Shown here piece after piece: positions 15,824-25,280 of a stretch of 64,000 nt of DNA. Where the stretch lies: the NCBI GenBank assembly GCA_022226935.1, contig CP092081.1, positions 4,144,900 to 4,208,899 of the forward strand, given 5' to 3'. The position numbers and the translations under genes were made by a program. How positions within the stretch are numbered: position 1 is the stretch's first letter; each line of letters begins with the position of its first letter. Below the pieces are notes generated by a model. It saw nothing but the letters and a program-made list of their open reading frames with translations. It was not told the DNA's origin and did not search any database. The stretch comes from Nitrospira sp. (GTDB lineage Bacteria; Nitrospirota; Nitrospiria; Nitrospirales; Nitrospiraceae).

Positions 15824-18409
15824 ATGTATCGCATACTGTGGACTGCGCTAATCTGTTTCGGGATGATCGGCGCTGCCATCGGGACAGACGGCGTGGCCGT
15901 GGCCGAACAGGCGGCTACCCTGCGTGTAGACCCAGTCGCATTCGACATTCCCCCACAACCGCTGGCCTCGGCACTGCGCGCTTTTCGAGATCAGGGCGGG
16001 ATTCGGTTCATCCATCGTGCAGAACTTGTTCAATCAGTCGACAGCAACGGCGTTGTCGGGCAGTACTCCCCAGACGACGCGCTTGCCATGCTGTTGAAGA
16101 ATACTGGATTGACGTACTATGCCGCGGACGACAGCACCGTGATCGTGGAACAAGCGGCCTCGCGGCACTCACCCGACACAGCCGATCAGTCCGCCGCCAT
16201 CGTGCCAACTGGGAACCCCGATTCACAGAGGGCTGGGGAAGAGGCAGAGATAAAAGTTCCTCTGGTCGAAATCATCGGAACATCCGAAAACGCCCTCGAT
16301 TACATTCCCGGCTCCGGCCGCGTCATCACCAAGGAAAGCATCGAGCAAAACCATCGCCTGACCATCAATGAAGCTCTCCGCGAGGTGCCGGGGGTTCATG
16401 TGCGAGATGAAGACGGTTTGGGCATCAGGCCGAACATCGGCATCCGAGGCTTGGATCCGACCAGGAGCCGCAAGGTGCACATCATGGAGGATGGCGTCCC
16501 CATCATGATGATGCCGTACGCCGATCCGTCGTCCTACTATTTCCCTCCGATCTTTCGTTTCGATCGAATCGAAGTACTGAAGGGCAGCGGACAGTTGCTC
16601 TACGGTCCACAAACGATCGGCGGCGTGATGAACTTCATCACCCGCATGCCCTCGGCCAAACCGGAAGGGAACTTTCAGTTTTGGGGCGGCAACAACAATT
16701 ACTTCAACACCCACTTCGACTACGGAGGCACCTGGGGTAAAAGCGGCTACATGGTGGATTACACCCACTATCAGAGCGACACGCCGCGTTTCACCAACGT
16801 GCGGGCCAAGGTGGACGACATCACCTTCAAGACGGTTCAAGAGTTGAGCGACCGCACGCAAATCATGGCCAAGTTCAATTACTATCGCGAAGATTCCGGT
16901 ATCGGCTACCAAGGATTGACCGAATCCGAATGGGGCTCGCCGCGCGGGCAGGACCGGCAAACCCTGTTCAAGAACGACCACTTCGATTTCCGTCGAATGG
17001 GCGCGCATGTCGCGGTCAACCATATGTTCACCGCCAACCTGACGTCGACCACCAACTTCTTCGGCCATTATATGAGCCGCGACTGGGCACGGCAAACGAC
17101 GCAGGGCATCAACGCCGATGGTAGCCTCAACGGCGCGCTGCAGTTCGGCAACGCCATTCCCGCCACTGCCTTCGGGGCAGTCCCCGGCAATGCCCGGTTC
17201 ACCAACGAACGTGAATACTGGGTCTACGGGGTCGAATCCCGCTTCAAGTACGATCACTCACTCCTTGGCGTCAACGCGACGGCCGATTTCGGCGCGCGCT
17301 ATATGTATGAGCAGTCGGACCGAAAGCAATTCCGGAATACGGGATCAGGTATCGGCGTCACATCGAGCTGCTTCTTGGCCGTAGCCGGCGCCACCTGTTT
17401 GAACGAAAACAACTTGCGTACCACGAACGCCTACGCCCTGTTCTTTCAAGAACGCCTCGTCTTCGGCCAATTTACGATTACGCCCGGCGTGCGCGTCGAG
17501 CACATCAATTACGACCAGTACGACCGGCTGCAAAACAACGGCAACGGGGCGTTCGGGAAAGCCAATTTCACCGAAGTGCTGCCGGGAATCGGCGTGACGT
17601 ATGCGCCGTTCAAAAACCACACGTTCTTCTTCGGCGCGCATCGCGGCATGTCGCCCCCGCAAATCTCCGACGCGATCACCGGCACCGGAGCCGTGGTCGA
17701 CCTGGGACCGGAATTGAGCTGGACGTATGAATTGGGCACCAGAGGCAACCTGGCCCACTGGGCCGGGTATGAATTCACCCTCTTCCAGATGGATTTCGAC
17801 AACCAGATCATCTCGCAGTCGGCGGCGGGCGGTACCGGCGCAACCCTGACGAGCGCGGGAGAAACCAGGCATCGGGGCATCGAGTTCGCCACCAGTCTGG
17901 ACCTGTGGGATGCGATGAAGGGACGAGATAAGGACCAGGATGTGACGCTCGATTTGAACTATACCTGGGTGGCGCAGGCCGAGTTCATCGGCACGCGCAA
18001 CAGCTCAATCACGGGTGCGGCGCTCCTGCCCACGGAGGCGGCGGTCGTGAGTGTCAGCGGCAACCGGCTGCCCTACTCGCCCAAACATCTGCTGACGGCG
18101 GGAATCGGGTATACCAATCGGGCGTTCAGTCTCGGCGCGTTTAATGCGAGACTGGAAGCCCAGTGCATCAGCGATCAGTTTGGAGACGACCGGAACATTA
18201 TCGCCCCGACAGCGAACGGACAACGAGGCATCGTCCGAGGATGGTGCATGATGAACGCATCGGTCAACCAGTATGTGAAGAAGATCAACACGACGTTCTT
18301 CTTCGTCGCCAAGAACATGCTGGATCAAATGACGATCATGGACCGCACCCGCGGCATTTATCCCGGCCTCCCGGCGCTCTGGCAAGCCGGCGCCAAATGG
18401 ACCTTCTAA
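15824..18409 (+). CDS. TonB-dependent receptor of the FecA (ferric citrate) type with STN domain, cassette 2
   Basis: An 861-residue receptor. The signal peptide (MYRILWTALICFGMIGAAIG) is followed by an STN domain (AFDIPPQPLASALRAFRDQGG). The plug differs from the other six receptors and resembles FecA: DGLGIRPNIGIRGLDPTRSRKV, IMEDGVPIMMMPYADPSSYYFP and KGSGQLLYGPQTIGGVMNFIT. The barrel ends with the usual terminal Phe (KWTF). The ribosome site GAAAGGAG precedes the ATG at 15824. Ferric citrate or a related carboxylate chelate is the most likely ligand, by family; this is not proven from sequence. A PepSY reductase-type gene follows. Confidence 0.9.
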   Translation: MYRILWTALICFGMIGAAIGTDGVAVAEQAATLRVDPVAFDIPPQPLASALRAFRDQGGIRFIHRAELVQSVDSNGVVGQYSPDDALAMLLKNTGLTYYAADDSTVIVEQAASRHSPDTADQSAAIVPTGNPDSQRAGEEAEIKVPLVEIIGTSENALDYIPGSGRVITKESIEQNHRLTINEALREVPGVHVRDEDGLGIRPNIGIRGLDPTRSRKVHIMEDGVPIMMMPYADPSSYYFPPIFRFDRIEVLKGSGQLLYGPQTIGGVMNFITRMPSAKPEGNFQFWGGNNNYFNTHFDYGGTWGKSGYMVDYTHYQSDTPRFTNVRAKVDDITFKTVQELSDRTQIMAKFNYYREDSGIGYQGLTESEWGSPRGQDRQTLFKNDHFDFRRMGAHVAVNHMFTANLTSTTNFFGHYMSRDWARQTTQGINADGSLNGALQFGNAIPATAFGAVPGNARFTNEREYWVYGVESRFKYDHSLLGVNATADFGARYMYEQSDRKQFRNTGSGIGVTSSCFLAVAGATCLNENNLRTTNAYALFFQERLVFGQFTITPGVRVEHINYDQYDRLQNNGNGAFGKANFTEVLPGIGVTYAPFKNHTFFFGAHRGMSPPQISDAITGTGAVVDLGPELSWTYELGTRGNLAHWAGYEFTLFQMDFDNQIISQSAAGGTGATLTSAGETRHRGIEFATSLDLWDAMKGRDKDQDVTLDLNYTWVAQAEFIGTRNSSITGAALLPTEAAVVSVSGNRLPYSPKHLLTAGIGYTNRAFSLGAFNARLEAQCISDQFGDDRNIIAPTANGQRGIVRGWCMMNASVNQYVKKINTTFFFVAKNMLDQMTIMDRTRGIYPGLPALWQAGAKWTF

Positions 18410-18432
18410 CGTCCTAGTCCACACACGTTACC

Positions 18433-18469
18433 AGTCCCCTCATCCGCCGAAAGGCCGGATGAGGGGACT
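18433..18469 (+). terminator. Hairpin after receptor 2
   Basis: A 14-pair stem (agtcccctcatccg/cggatgaggggact) lies 23 bases after the receptor stop, separating it from the PepSY gene. It has only a short pyrimidine tail, so termination may be partial. Confidence 0.6.
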
Positions 18470-18667
18470 GTTCCCTCCGACCAGGTGTCGTGTTTGGTCC
18501 GTCGTACGTCTCTTATTGTAAGACCGATGCAGGTCCTCCGGTTTCGTGTGTTTAACCCGCATCGACGAAAGCAAAGGGACGACATCATCGTGCAAGAGCT
18601 TGAGCCGGCTCGGCCACGTCCGGGAGCGCAGCGAACGACCATCGTCCAGCCAAGCCCAGCAGCCGGT

Positions 18668-19810
18668 ATGCGCTCTTCCACTCCTCGGTCCTGGAAAAAA
18701 ATTTGGTTACAACTGCATTGGTACGTGGGCCTCTTTGGCGGCGCGCTGTTCGTCCTGACCAGCCTCACAGGGAGCCTTCTGGTCTTCTACAAGACCATCG
18801 ACGAATGGCTGAACCCCGATCAGTTGATCCGAACTCCCGGAAATGCACGGCCTCTGAGCGAGATCCTGGCCGGCGCGCAGGCGGCACATCCGGAATGGTC
18901 CGCTCCGGACACTCTCATTTTTCCCCTCCACGACCGCGATACGTTCCATGCCTGGTTCAAGGATCCGGCGGTCGCGCCTACCGGAGAGCATTGGCACGTC
19001 GTGGCCGTCGACCCCTCGACCGCCCGCCCCTTGAGCGATCGTCGCTGGGGAGCCTTTTTCGTGTCGGTCATCTATGAATTGCATCAGGAGTTACTGTTGG
19101 GAAGACCAGGCGAGATCTTCGTCGGCATCATGGCCCTGTTTCTCCTCCTCTCGGTAATCAGCGGCCTCTACCTTTGGTGGCCAAAGCCGGGGAAGCTCCG
19201 CCGCGCCTTGACGTTTCAGCCCGGTAACAGTCTCATCCGAACACACTATGACCTGCACAAGCTGACCGGCCTGGCCGGAGCGATGTTACTCACGCTCCTT
19301 GCCTTGACAGGGTTCTATTTGGAATTCCCTAACGTCGTCACCCCGGTCGTGAGGTGGTTCTCTCCCGTTGGGGATGCATCGCCGGAAGGACAGCCGCAGT
19401 CCGAATTACAGGCTGGGGTATCGAAGATTCCCCTCGAACAGGCGGTCGCGATCGCCCGTATGACCTTTCCCAATGCCCAGACAATGTGGATCGGCCTACC
19501 TCAGCATGAGCGGGACAGTTATTCCGTGGGACTCCGGCAACCGGGAGAAGTCCGACAGGCGGGAGGACAAACCGAAGTGTGGATCGACCAATACAGCGGG
19601 ATCGTGCGGCGAATCACAGACTGGCGCCGTTTCACTCGTGGCGAAACATTCCTATCCTGGCTCTTCCCCTTGCATAACGGTGAAGCCTTCGGACTCGCGG
19701 GGCGATGGATGGTCTTCGCCGCGGGATTCACGCCGCTTCTTTTGTACGGAACGGCACTGCGGATGTGGTGGTTGAAACGCGACGCCCACAGACGCCGTCG
19801 GGAACATTAG
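18668..19810 (+). CDS. PepSY-domain transmembrane protein, putative ferrisiderophore reductase (copy 1)
   Basis: About 380 residues with four main membrane segments and a large periplasmic PepSY region between the first two. Four histidines recur at equivalent places in all PepSY proteins of the window: LQLHWYVGLFGG, YELHQELLLGRPG, YDLHKLTGLAGA and FPLHNGEAFGLAGR. In the FoxB/PiuB-type relatives such histidines are thought to hold heme, and the proteins reduce ferric siderophores at the inner membrane. The start is uncertain: the ATG at 18668 places the first helix normally, while longer forms begin at 18485 or 18527 and would add a basic tail. It follows cassette 2 and converges with fur. 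Confidence 0.82.
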   Translation: MRSSTPRSWKKIWLQLHWYVGLFGGALFVLTSLTGSLLVFYKTIDEWLNPDQLIRTPGNARPLSEILAGAQAAHPEWSAPDTLIFPLHDRDTFHAWFKDPAVAPTGEHWHVVAVDPSTARPLSDRRWGAFFVSVIYELHQELLLGRPGEIFVGIMALFLLLSVISGLYLWWPKPGKLRRALTFQPGNSLIRTHYDLHKLTGLAGAMLLTLLALTGFYLEFPNVVTPVVRWFSPVGDASPEGQPQSELQAGVSKIPLEQAVAIARMTFPNAQTMWIGLPQHERDSYSVGLRQPGEVRQAGGQTEVWIDQYSGIVRRITDWRRFTRGETFLSWLFPLHNGEAFGLAGRWMVFAAGFTPLLLYGTALRMWWLKRDAHRRRREH

Positions 19811-19815
19811 AGACG

Positions 19816-20313
19816 TCAGAGACGTCGCAACAGGCCTGTACCGGCCACGCGGCAGTCCGCACAGAGCCCGTACAGTTCCAGATTCTGCGCGGTGAGGTAA
19901 AAGCCATTGGCCTCCGCAACCTGCTTCCGCAGCCGTTCGATGGTCGGGTCCTCGAACTCGACGATGTGACCGCACTCGGTGCAGATGAGATGATCGTGAT
20001 CGCCTTTCGCAAAAAGGTTGTCGTACTGCGTTTCTTCGCCGAAGCGCCGAGCCTGCGCAAAACCCTTCTCGCACAACACCCGCATCGTCCGATAGATCGT
20101 GTTCAGGGGCGCACGATGGCCTTGCCGATTGAGTTGACTATACAACTCGCGGATCGTGATGTGCTCGCCTTGCAAAAAGGCCTGGACGATCCGTTCACGC
20201 TGGACGCTCCAATTCTGCCGTGTTCGGCCAAAACTCGTTCGAATCCGTTCGATTCCCTCGTCCAATCGCCGCTCCTGCCGGTCGGCGCGAGACCGCATCG
20301 TCATCGCTTTCAT
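19816..20313 (-). CDS. Fur-family transcriptional regulator
   Basis: A 165-residue Fur-family repressor with an N-terminal extension of about 35 residues. The winged helix includes ITIRELYSQLNRQGHRAPLNTIYRTMRVLCEKG. The dimer and metal site is seen in GDHDHLICTECGHIVEFED, with a second Cys pair GLCADC near the end for structural zinc. It could be iron, zinc or peroxide sensing; the HDHLIC variant with CTEC does not decide this, but its place inside an iron-receptor array favours iron. A GGAG nine bases before the ATG at 20313 supports the start. It converges with the PepSY gene, five bases apart. Confidence 0.9.
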   Translation of the reverse strand: MKAMTMRSRADRQERRLDEGIERIRTSFGRTRQNWSVQRERIVQAFLQGEHITIRELYSQLNRQGHRAPLNTIYRTMRVLCEKGFAQARRFGEETQYDNLFAKGDHDHLICTECGHIVEFEDPTIERLRKQVAEANGFYLTAQNLELYGLCADCRVAGTGLLRRL

Positions 20314-20440
20314 CAGCCGATTCTCCTGGGTTGTCGGTTGGAGCAGACGTGCCGTCTGACCGCCTCTCCATAGTTAAGACGTACGAGTCGGCACTCTCCA
20401 TACCCGGGAAGCACGCTAGGGCCGAATAGATCGGGAAGAT

Positions 20441-20454
20441 GAGCATTCCCTTTC
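20441..20454 (+). promoter_or_regulatory. Repeated element GAGCATTCCCTTTC ahead of cassette 3
   Basis: This 14-base string is identical to the one at 59657-59670 and differs by two bases from those at 39926 and 46287. It starts 80 bases before the cassette 3 sigma gene. The GAAC/GAGC start resembles an ECF -35 box, but an operator is equally possible. Confidence 0.5.
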
Positions 20455-20520
20455 AGGCCGTCTTCCACTTACTATCCGGCGCATGAATCGCAGGGTCGTC
20501 GGGAAACACGACAGGAATCC

Positions 20521-21033
20521 ATGTCGGAAGTAACACAGCACGACCTGTCGGCATTGGTCCGCGAGCACGCGCCGGATCTGCAGCAGTTTCTCGCCCGCCG
20601 CTTGGGGTGCGTCGACACAGCGAAAGACCTCGTGCAGGACACGTTCCTTCGGGTGCTTCAGAACAAGCCAGGCGAAGTCCTCGGCAATCCGCGCGCGTTT
20701 CTCTTCCGAGTGGCCACGAACTTATTGATTGATCATCACCGTCGCCAGCAACATCGGGACACGATGACACTGGATGATCCTGAGCGCCCGCTCGATCAGG
20801 CGGACCAGGGTCCTTCCATTGAAAGAGTCGTGTGGTCGAAGCAGCAGGTCGCGCGCCTGACACGGGCTATTGAGGAACTGCCTCCGAAGTGCCGCCAGGT
20901 ATTTCTGCTCATCAAATTTCACCATTTAACTCACGCGGAAGTGGCGACCAAACTCGGCATTGCTCAGAGCACGGTCGTCAAGCACATGATCAAGGCGGTC
21001 GACTTTTGTCGCAGCCGGCTCGACGAGCCCTAA
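20521..21033 (+). CDS. FecI-type ECF sigma factor, cassette 3
   Basis: A 170-residue ECF sigma factor. Region 2: HAPDLQQFLARRLGCVDTAKDLVQDTFLRVL and NPRAFLFRVATNLLIDHHRR. Region 4: HHLTHAEVATKLGIAQSTVVKHMIKAVDFCRSRL. AGGA precedes the ATG. It is followed after about 105 bases by its FecR and should drive receptor 3. Confidence 0.9.
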   Translation: MSEVTQHDLSALVREHAPDLQQFLARRLGCVDTAKDLVQDTFLRVLQNKPGEVLGNPRAFLFRVATNLLIDHHRRQQHRDTMTLDDPERPLDQADQGPSIERVVWSKQQVARLTRAIEELPPKCRQVFLLIKFHHLTHAEVATKLGIAQSTVVKHMIKAVDFCRSRLDEP

Positions 21034-21139
21034 CCCGATTGCCGCTGCCGCATGGATGTTTACCAACTGTGACGCGTCTCCTCTTATGGAGGGAACGGTC
21101 GAGCCGACAACGTGACAAGGCCGCAGCTATGGCGCTACC

Positions 21140-22141
21140 ATGACCCATTCGATGGGTACATCAGACCCCAACACTCTCGCGTCAACCGCATCGGCCTGGC
21201 TGGTCCGGATGGAAACCGGAACCGTCACAGCCGACGAGCGTCGGCTGTTTGCCGAGTGGCTGTCCGAGGATCCGGCCCATCCTGCCGCCTATCGTGAGGC
21301 CGAACAATTTTGGCGCGCGTTGGATGGCCTGAGCGCGGACGATATCCGTACGTGGGATCGATTCCTGCCTCAGGAGCCGGCCGATACCTCGACGCCTCCA
21401 TTTCTTCCATGGCGGCGATACACGGCTCTGGCTGCGTCCGTTCTCCTCGTCGTGGCGATCGGCGCCTGGGCCGCGTTGGCGTGGCTTCCGGTCGGCGACT
21501 ACCGCACGGCCGTCGGAGAGCAGCGCACTGTTGCCCTCTCCGACGGCTCAACGGTGCAACTCAATACCGACACCGCACTGTCTATCACCATGACGGATGA
21601 CGCCCGTCGTCTGACACTCCATCGAGGAGAGGCGTTCTTCACGGTCGCGCCCGATTCCAGCCGCCCCTTCGAAGTTACGGCCGATCACGGGGTGATTCGC
21701 GCCTTGGGAACCACCTTCAACGTCCGCACCGAACCCGATCAGACCACCGTCACCGTGGCTGAACATGGCGTCAAGGTCATGTTGGAGTCCGATGTCTCCG
21801 TAGATGTGCAGGCGGGGGAACGGATTCAGTATCACCGGAACCGATGGCTCGGGCCGGTAGAGCGGACGAACATGACCCGCACCTTGGCTTGGCAACGGCA
21901 CCGGTTGGTGTTCGATAATGACCCGCTGCCCGTCGTCCTGGCTGAACTGGCGCGTTATCGTTCCGGTCGCCTCGTGTTTCTACGCGATCACTCTCTCAAC
22001 GAGCTTCTGGTGACCGGGTCGTTTGATACCGATCGTTTGGATCGCTTCCTCCCTGCCCTGGAGGAAAGTCTTCCGGTCCGCATCGTCAGCATCGCCGATC
22101 GCATCTATCTCTTCTACCGATCCCGCCCCGAAAAATCTTAA
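21140..22141 (+). CDS. FecR-family anti-sigma/sensor, cassette 3
   Basis: A 333-residue FecR with the N-terminal domain ASAWLVRMETGTVTADERRLFAEW, a membrane helix TALAASVLLVVAIGAWAALAW, and the periplasmic part VGEQRTVALSDGSTVQLNTDTAL and LHRGEAFFTVAPDSSRPFEV. The C-terminus (LLVTGSFDTDRLDRFLPAL) is shorter but of the DUF4974 kind. Starts at 21140 or 21152 are both possible. Confidence 0.9.
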   Translation: MTHSMGTSDPNTLASTASAWLVRMETGTVTADERRLFAEWLSEDPAHPAAYREAEQFWRALDGLSADDIRTWDRFLPQEPADTSTPPFLPWRRYTALAASVLLVVAIGAWAALAWLPVGDYRTAVGEQRTVALSDGSTVQLNTDTALSITMTDDARRLTLHRGEAFFTVAPDSSRPFEVTADHGVIRALGTTFNVRTEPDQTTVTVAEHGVKVMLESDVSVDVQAGERIQYHRNRWLGPVERTNMTRTLAWQRHRLVFDNDPLPVVLAELARYRSGRLVFLRDHSLNELLVTGSFDTDRLDRFLPALEESLPVRIVSIADRIYLFYRSRPEKS

Positions 22142-22245
22142 CTCGCAGCATTTTGCAGTAGACCTTTCTTGTCATTCGTCCGTCGTAGTGAATGGACCGT
22201 GATCGGTTCCTGTGACATTTCGCATTACGACGGAAAGGATGACCC

Positions 22246-24810
22246 ATGTTTGCGTTCCGATTTGCCGGATATCGCCACCACTTCGTTCGTCTGCACCGGG
22301 CGTGCCCTCTCGCCCGCACTTTCGTGTTGCTCAGCCTGTTGATGCTGCATTCAGTGCCCATGGTATCGGCTCAAGGACCGGAGATCTCCGCAGCCTCCCC
22401 GCAGAGGTTCGACATTGCGCCCCAGTCGCTGTCATCCGCCTTAGTGCAGTTTTCCGCTATGGCGCAGATTGAACTGTTGTTCGATGCAGCCATGACGCAC
22501 GACCTCCGGACTCAAGGAGTGTCGGGCGACCTCGTTCCCACAGAGGCTCTGCACATCCTCTTGCAGGATACGGGGCTGCGCGCCCGCACCACATCTTCAG
22601 GGAGCATCACGCTCGAACGGATGTCCGTCCCGCCATCCACCTCCTCGGCCGGTGCGTCCGGTCTCGCGACGGCAGCGACGCCTGAGGCGGCGCCTCGACC
22701 CGCCGCACAAAAGTCGGTGAAAGTTCCTGAGATCGTCGTGAAAGATGTCCACGAACGAGAGGACGACACTCAGACCTATGTGGCGGAAGACGCGATTTCA
22801 GCGACAAGAACCGACACCCCGATTCGTGATGTCCCGCAATCGATTCAAGTCATCACGCGCAAGGTCATCGAGGAGCAGCGCACATTCCGGTTGCAAAACA
22901 CCCTGGAGAATATTTCCGGCATCAATGCGACGGAATCCGCCGCGTCGCTCTACGATTCGTTGATCATTCGAGGATTCACGGCCACGGATCGCAGTTACTT
23001 CCGAAACGGCTTGCTCGACCCCTTCGCACAGTTCACAGCATCGGACACGTACAACATTCGCCGGCTGGAAGTCCTGAAAGGCCCGGCTTCCGTCCTGTAC
23101 GGACAGGGAGATCCGGGCGGCGTGATCAATATCGTGACGAACAAGCCCCTGCCGAACGCCGCCTATTCGGCGAATGTGACGCTCGGCAATTTTCATTTCT
23201 ACCGGTCGGAACTCGACGCCACCGGCCCGCTCAATGCCAGTAAGACGGTCCTCTATCGGTTAAACGTGGCGGGGCAAAAGGCCGGCAGTTTCATAGACTA
23301 CGCCAATCGAGACGTGGCCGCGATTGCACCGAGCATCACCTGGTTGATGAGCTCGCGCACCACCTTGACGGTCGATGCCGACTACCTTCGACGCTGGAGC
23401 AACGATCCGTACGGTCTGCCGGCACAGGGCACACTGATTCCGAACATCAACGGTCCCATTCCGCGGAATCGATCGGTCACATTGGGAGAGTTCAGCACCT
23501 TCAACCGCACCTCCTATCGCGTCGGATATGACCTGACCCATCAGTTCAACGACAAGTGGTCCATTCGTAATGCTTTTCGCCACACGATTGTGGAAGACGA
23601 CAAGAATAATCTCTATGCCTCTCCCGTTTCCTTGGACCCCGACGAACGCACCTTCCAACGCTTCCAGGTGCTCCAACCGCAGATCGCGCGTCGGCATGCC
23701 AACTCGATGATCACGAATGTCGTGGGGCACCTTCGCTTTCTGGAGATGGACCATACTTTGCTGACCGGCGTCGAACTTCGGCAAGAAAAGACGGATCGCT
23801 TCGCGTTTACGTTCGCCGGGGCGCCACCGATCGACTTGTTTGCCCCCGATTATTCGCTCGCGCCGCTGCCGTTCACGGGTGACCTCGTGAGCTCGCAGTC
23901 AGAGAACAGGACCGCGGGGATCTATGTCCAAGATCAAGTGACGATCTTGCCCAATTTGAAATTCATGGGCGGACTACGATTCGACTATATCCATCAATCC
24001 ACCCAAGCCGTGGGAGCCGATGAACGGAGATCGGACGATCATGCCGTCAGTCCCCGTTTGGGGCTGGTGTATCAGCCGATCGAGCCCCTCTCCCTGTATA
24101 CCTCGTGGACCAGAGGATTCCAGGCCAGTTCGCTGCTCAACGTGAATCCCAATGGAGGGTTGTTCAAACCCGAACGGTCGACACAGTACGAGGTCGGCAT
24201 GAAAACGTTCTTCTTCGACAACCGCGTCTCGGCTACCCTGGCTTGGTTTCACCTGACCCGTGAAAATCTCCTGACCCCCAATCCCGATCCCGGGCTCGCC
24301 GCCCTGGGCTACTCCGTTCAAACTGGTGAGCAGCGCAGCCAAGGCATTGAATTGGATATCACCGCGCAACTGACGCCGGGATGGAATATCCTCACCGGGT
24401 ATGCCTACACCGATGCCGAAGTCACAAAAGACAACGACACGTCGTTGGTCGCCAAACGGCTCGCCAACGTGCCCTACAATAAATTCACGTTCTGGTCGAC
24501 TTATCACGTCCAGGAAGGTTTGTTGCAAGGTTTCGGGGTCGGCGGTGGGCTCTTCGCCTACACGAGCCGGAACGCCTCCATCTTCGGAGATCAAACCGAG
24601 ATGCCCGGGTATATCCGCGCCGATGCCGCTCTGTACTACAACCATGACCTGCAGAAGGGCAACTGGATGGGGGCGAAGAGCATGCATCTCGCCCTCAACA
24701 TCAGAAATCTTCTGGATCAGCGGTATGTGGCCACCTCCTACAACGGTTCGAGCCTGTTCTTTTTCGGCGAGCCTCGGACCGTGCTGGCCACTGTTGGGGT
24801 AAGGTTCTAA
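22246..24810 (+). CDS. TonB-dependent siderophore receptor with STN domain, cassette 3
   Basis: An 854-residue receptor. A long signal region (to about residue 41, VPMVSAQG) is followed by STN (RFDIAPQSLSSALVQFSAMAQ), the TonB-box-like VPEIVVKDVHERED, then the plug (NISGINATESAASLYDSLIIRGF, VLKGPASVLYGQGDPGGVIN) and a barrel ending VGVRF. The ribosome site GGAAAGGATG fits the ATG at 22246. A small lipoprotein gene begins four bases after its stop. Siderophore type; ligand not known. Confidence 0.9.
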   Translation: MFAFRFAGYRHHFVRLHRACPLARTFVLLSLLMLHSVPMVSAQGPEISAASPQRFDIAPQSLSSALVQFSAMAQIELLFDAAMTHDLRTQGVSGDLVPTEALHILLQDTGLRARTTSSGSITLERMSVPPSTSSAGASGLATAATPEAAPRPAAQKSVKVPEIVVKDVHEREDDTQTYVAEDAISATRTDTPIRDVPQSIQVITRKVIEEQRTFRLQNTLENISGINATESAASLYDSLIIRGFTATDRSYFRNGLLDPFAQFTASDTYNIRRLEVLKGPASVLYGQGDPGGVINIVTNKPLPNAAYSANVTLGNFHFYRSELDATGPLNASKTVLYRLNVAGQKAGSFIDYANRDVAAIAPSITWLMSSRTTLTVDADYLRRWSNDPYGLPAQGTLIPNINGPIPRNRSVTLGEFSTFNRTSYRVGYDLTHQFNDKWSIRNAFRHTIVEDDKNNLYASPVSLDPDERTFQRFQVLQPQIARRHANSMITNVVGHLRFLEMDHTLLTGVELRQEKTDRFAFTFAGAPPIDLFAPDYSLAPLPFTGDLVSSQSENRTAGIYVQDQVTILPNLKFMGGLRFDYIHQSTQAVGADERRSDDHAVSPRLGLVYQPIEPLSLYTSWTRGFQASSLLNVNPNGGLFKPERSTQYEVGMKTFFFDNRVSATLAWFHLTRENLLTPNPDPGLAALGYSVQTGEQRSQGIELDITAQLTPGWNILTGYAYTDAEVTKDNDTSLVAKRLANVPYNKFTFWSTYHVQEGLLQGFGVGGGLFAYTSRNASIFGDQTEMPGYIRADAALYYNHDLQKGNWMGAKSMHLALNIRNLLDQRYVATSYNGSSLFFFGEPRTVLATVGVRF

Positions 24811-24814
24811 GGCC

Positions 24815-25081
24815 ATGCCGTTGATCTTGATTGGGACAGGTCTTCTCTTCGCCCTTCTGTCCGCCTGCGCTGAGGGCCGGTGGGTGCATACGGACAGGAC
24901 CGACGGCCAAATGCAGGACGATTGGAATCACTGCAAGGAGGAGGTGCTCGCGGGGGAAGAGCATAGGAAAGAAACCCTCGCCGGCGGCATCAACTTAAGC
25001 GGCTGCATGCACTCGAAGGGCTATCGCTACGTCGAAGACCCCGGGCCGAAGACAGAAACTGACTCCGCGACACGACACTGA
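24815..25081 (+). CDS. Small lipoprotein following receptor 3
   Basis: An 88-residue predicted lipoprotein: hydrophobic start MPLILIGTGLLFALLSAC with Cys18 as the lipidation site (lipobox LLSAC). The mature part is polar and has two further cysteines (WNHCKEEV and GCMHSKGYRYVE), perhaps a disulfide. Beginning four bases after the receptor stop, it is likely in the same transcript. I do not recognise a named family, although the CMxxKGY ending is seen in small exported proteins. A periplasmic or outer-membrane accessory role would be a guess. Confidence 0.7.
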   Translation: MPLILIGTGLLFALLSACAEGRWVHTDRTDGQMQDDWNHCKEEVLAGEEHRKETLAGGINLSGCMHSKGYRYVEDPGPKTETDSATRH

Positions 25082-25085
25082 CACC

Positions 25086-25111
25086 GCAGGTGCTGCCTGT
25101 GCGGCACCTGC
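25086..25111 (+). terminator. Hairpin after the lipoprotein gene
   Basis: An inverted repeat (gcaggtgc/gcacctgc) starts five bases after the lipoprotein stop. It lacks a T-run, so termination strength is uncertain. Confidence 0.4.
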
Positions 25112-25280
25112 CCCGTCCCCGCCCGTCCCCTCCGAATCCGTGCGGCCCTCCTCGATGCGGATCTTCCGGACGCCTTCATCGCCCATATCGCCATTCCGCC
25201 ACCTTGCGGCAGGTTGGGTTTTTTACATCTCGCCCGTCAGCCCTTTTCAGGAAGGACATCCATCATTCAGGAGTGTAGAC

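Noticed and set aside
16223-17257. 344-codon minus-strand frame opposite receptor 2
   Set aside because: Same reason: GC-driven antisense frame under a real gene, without a ribosome site or known motif.
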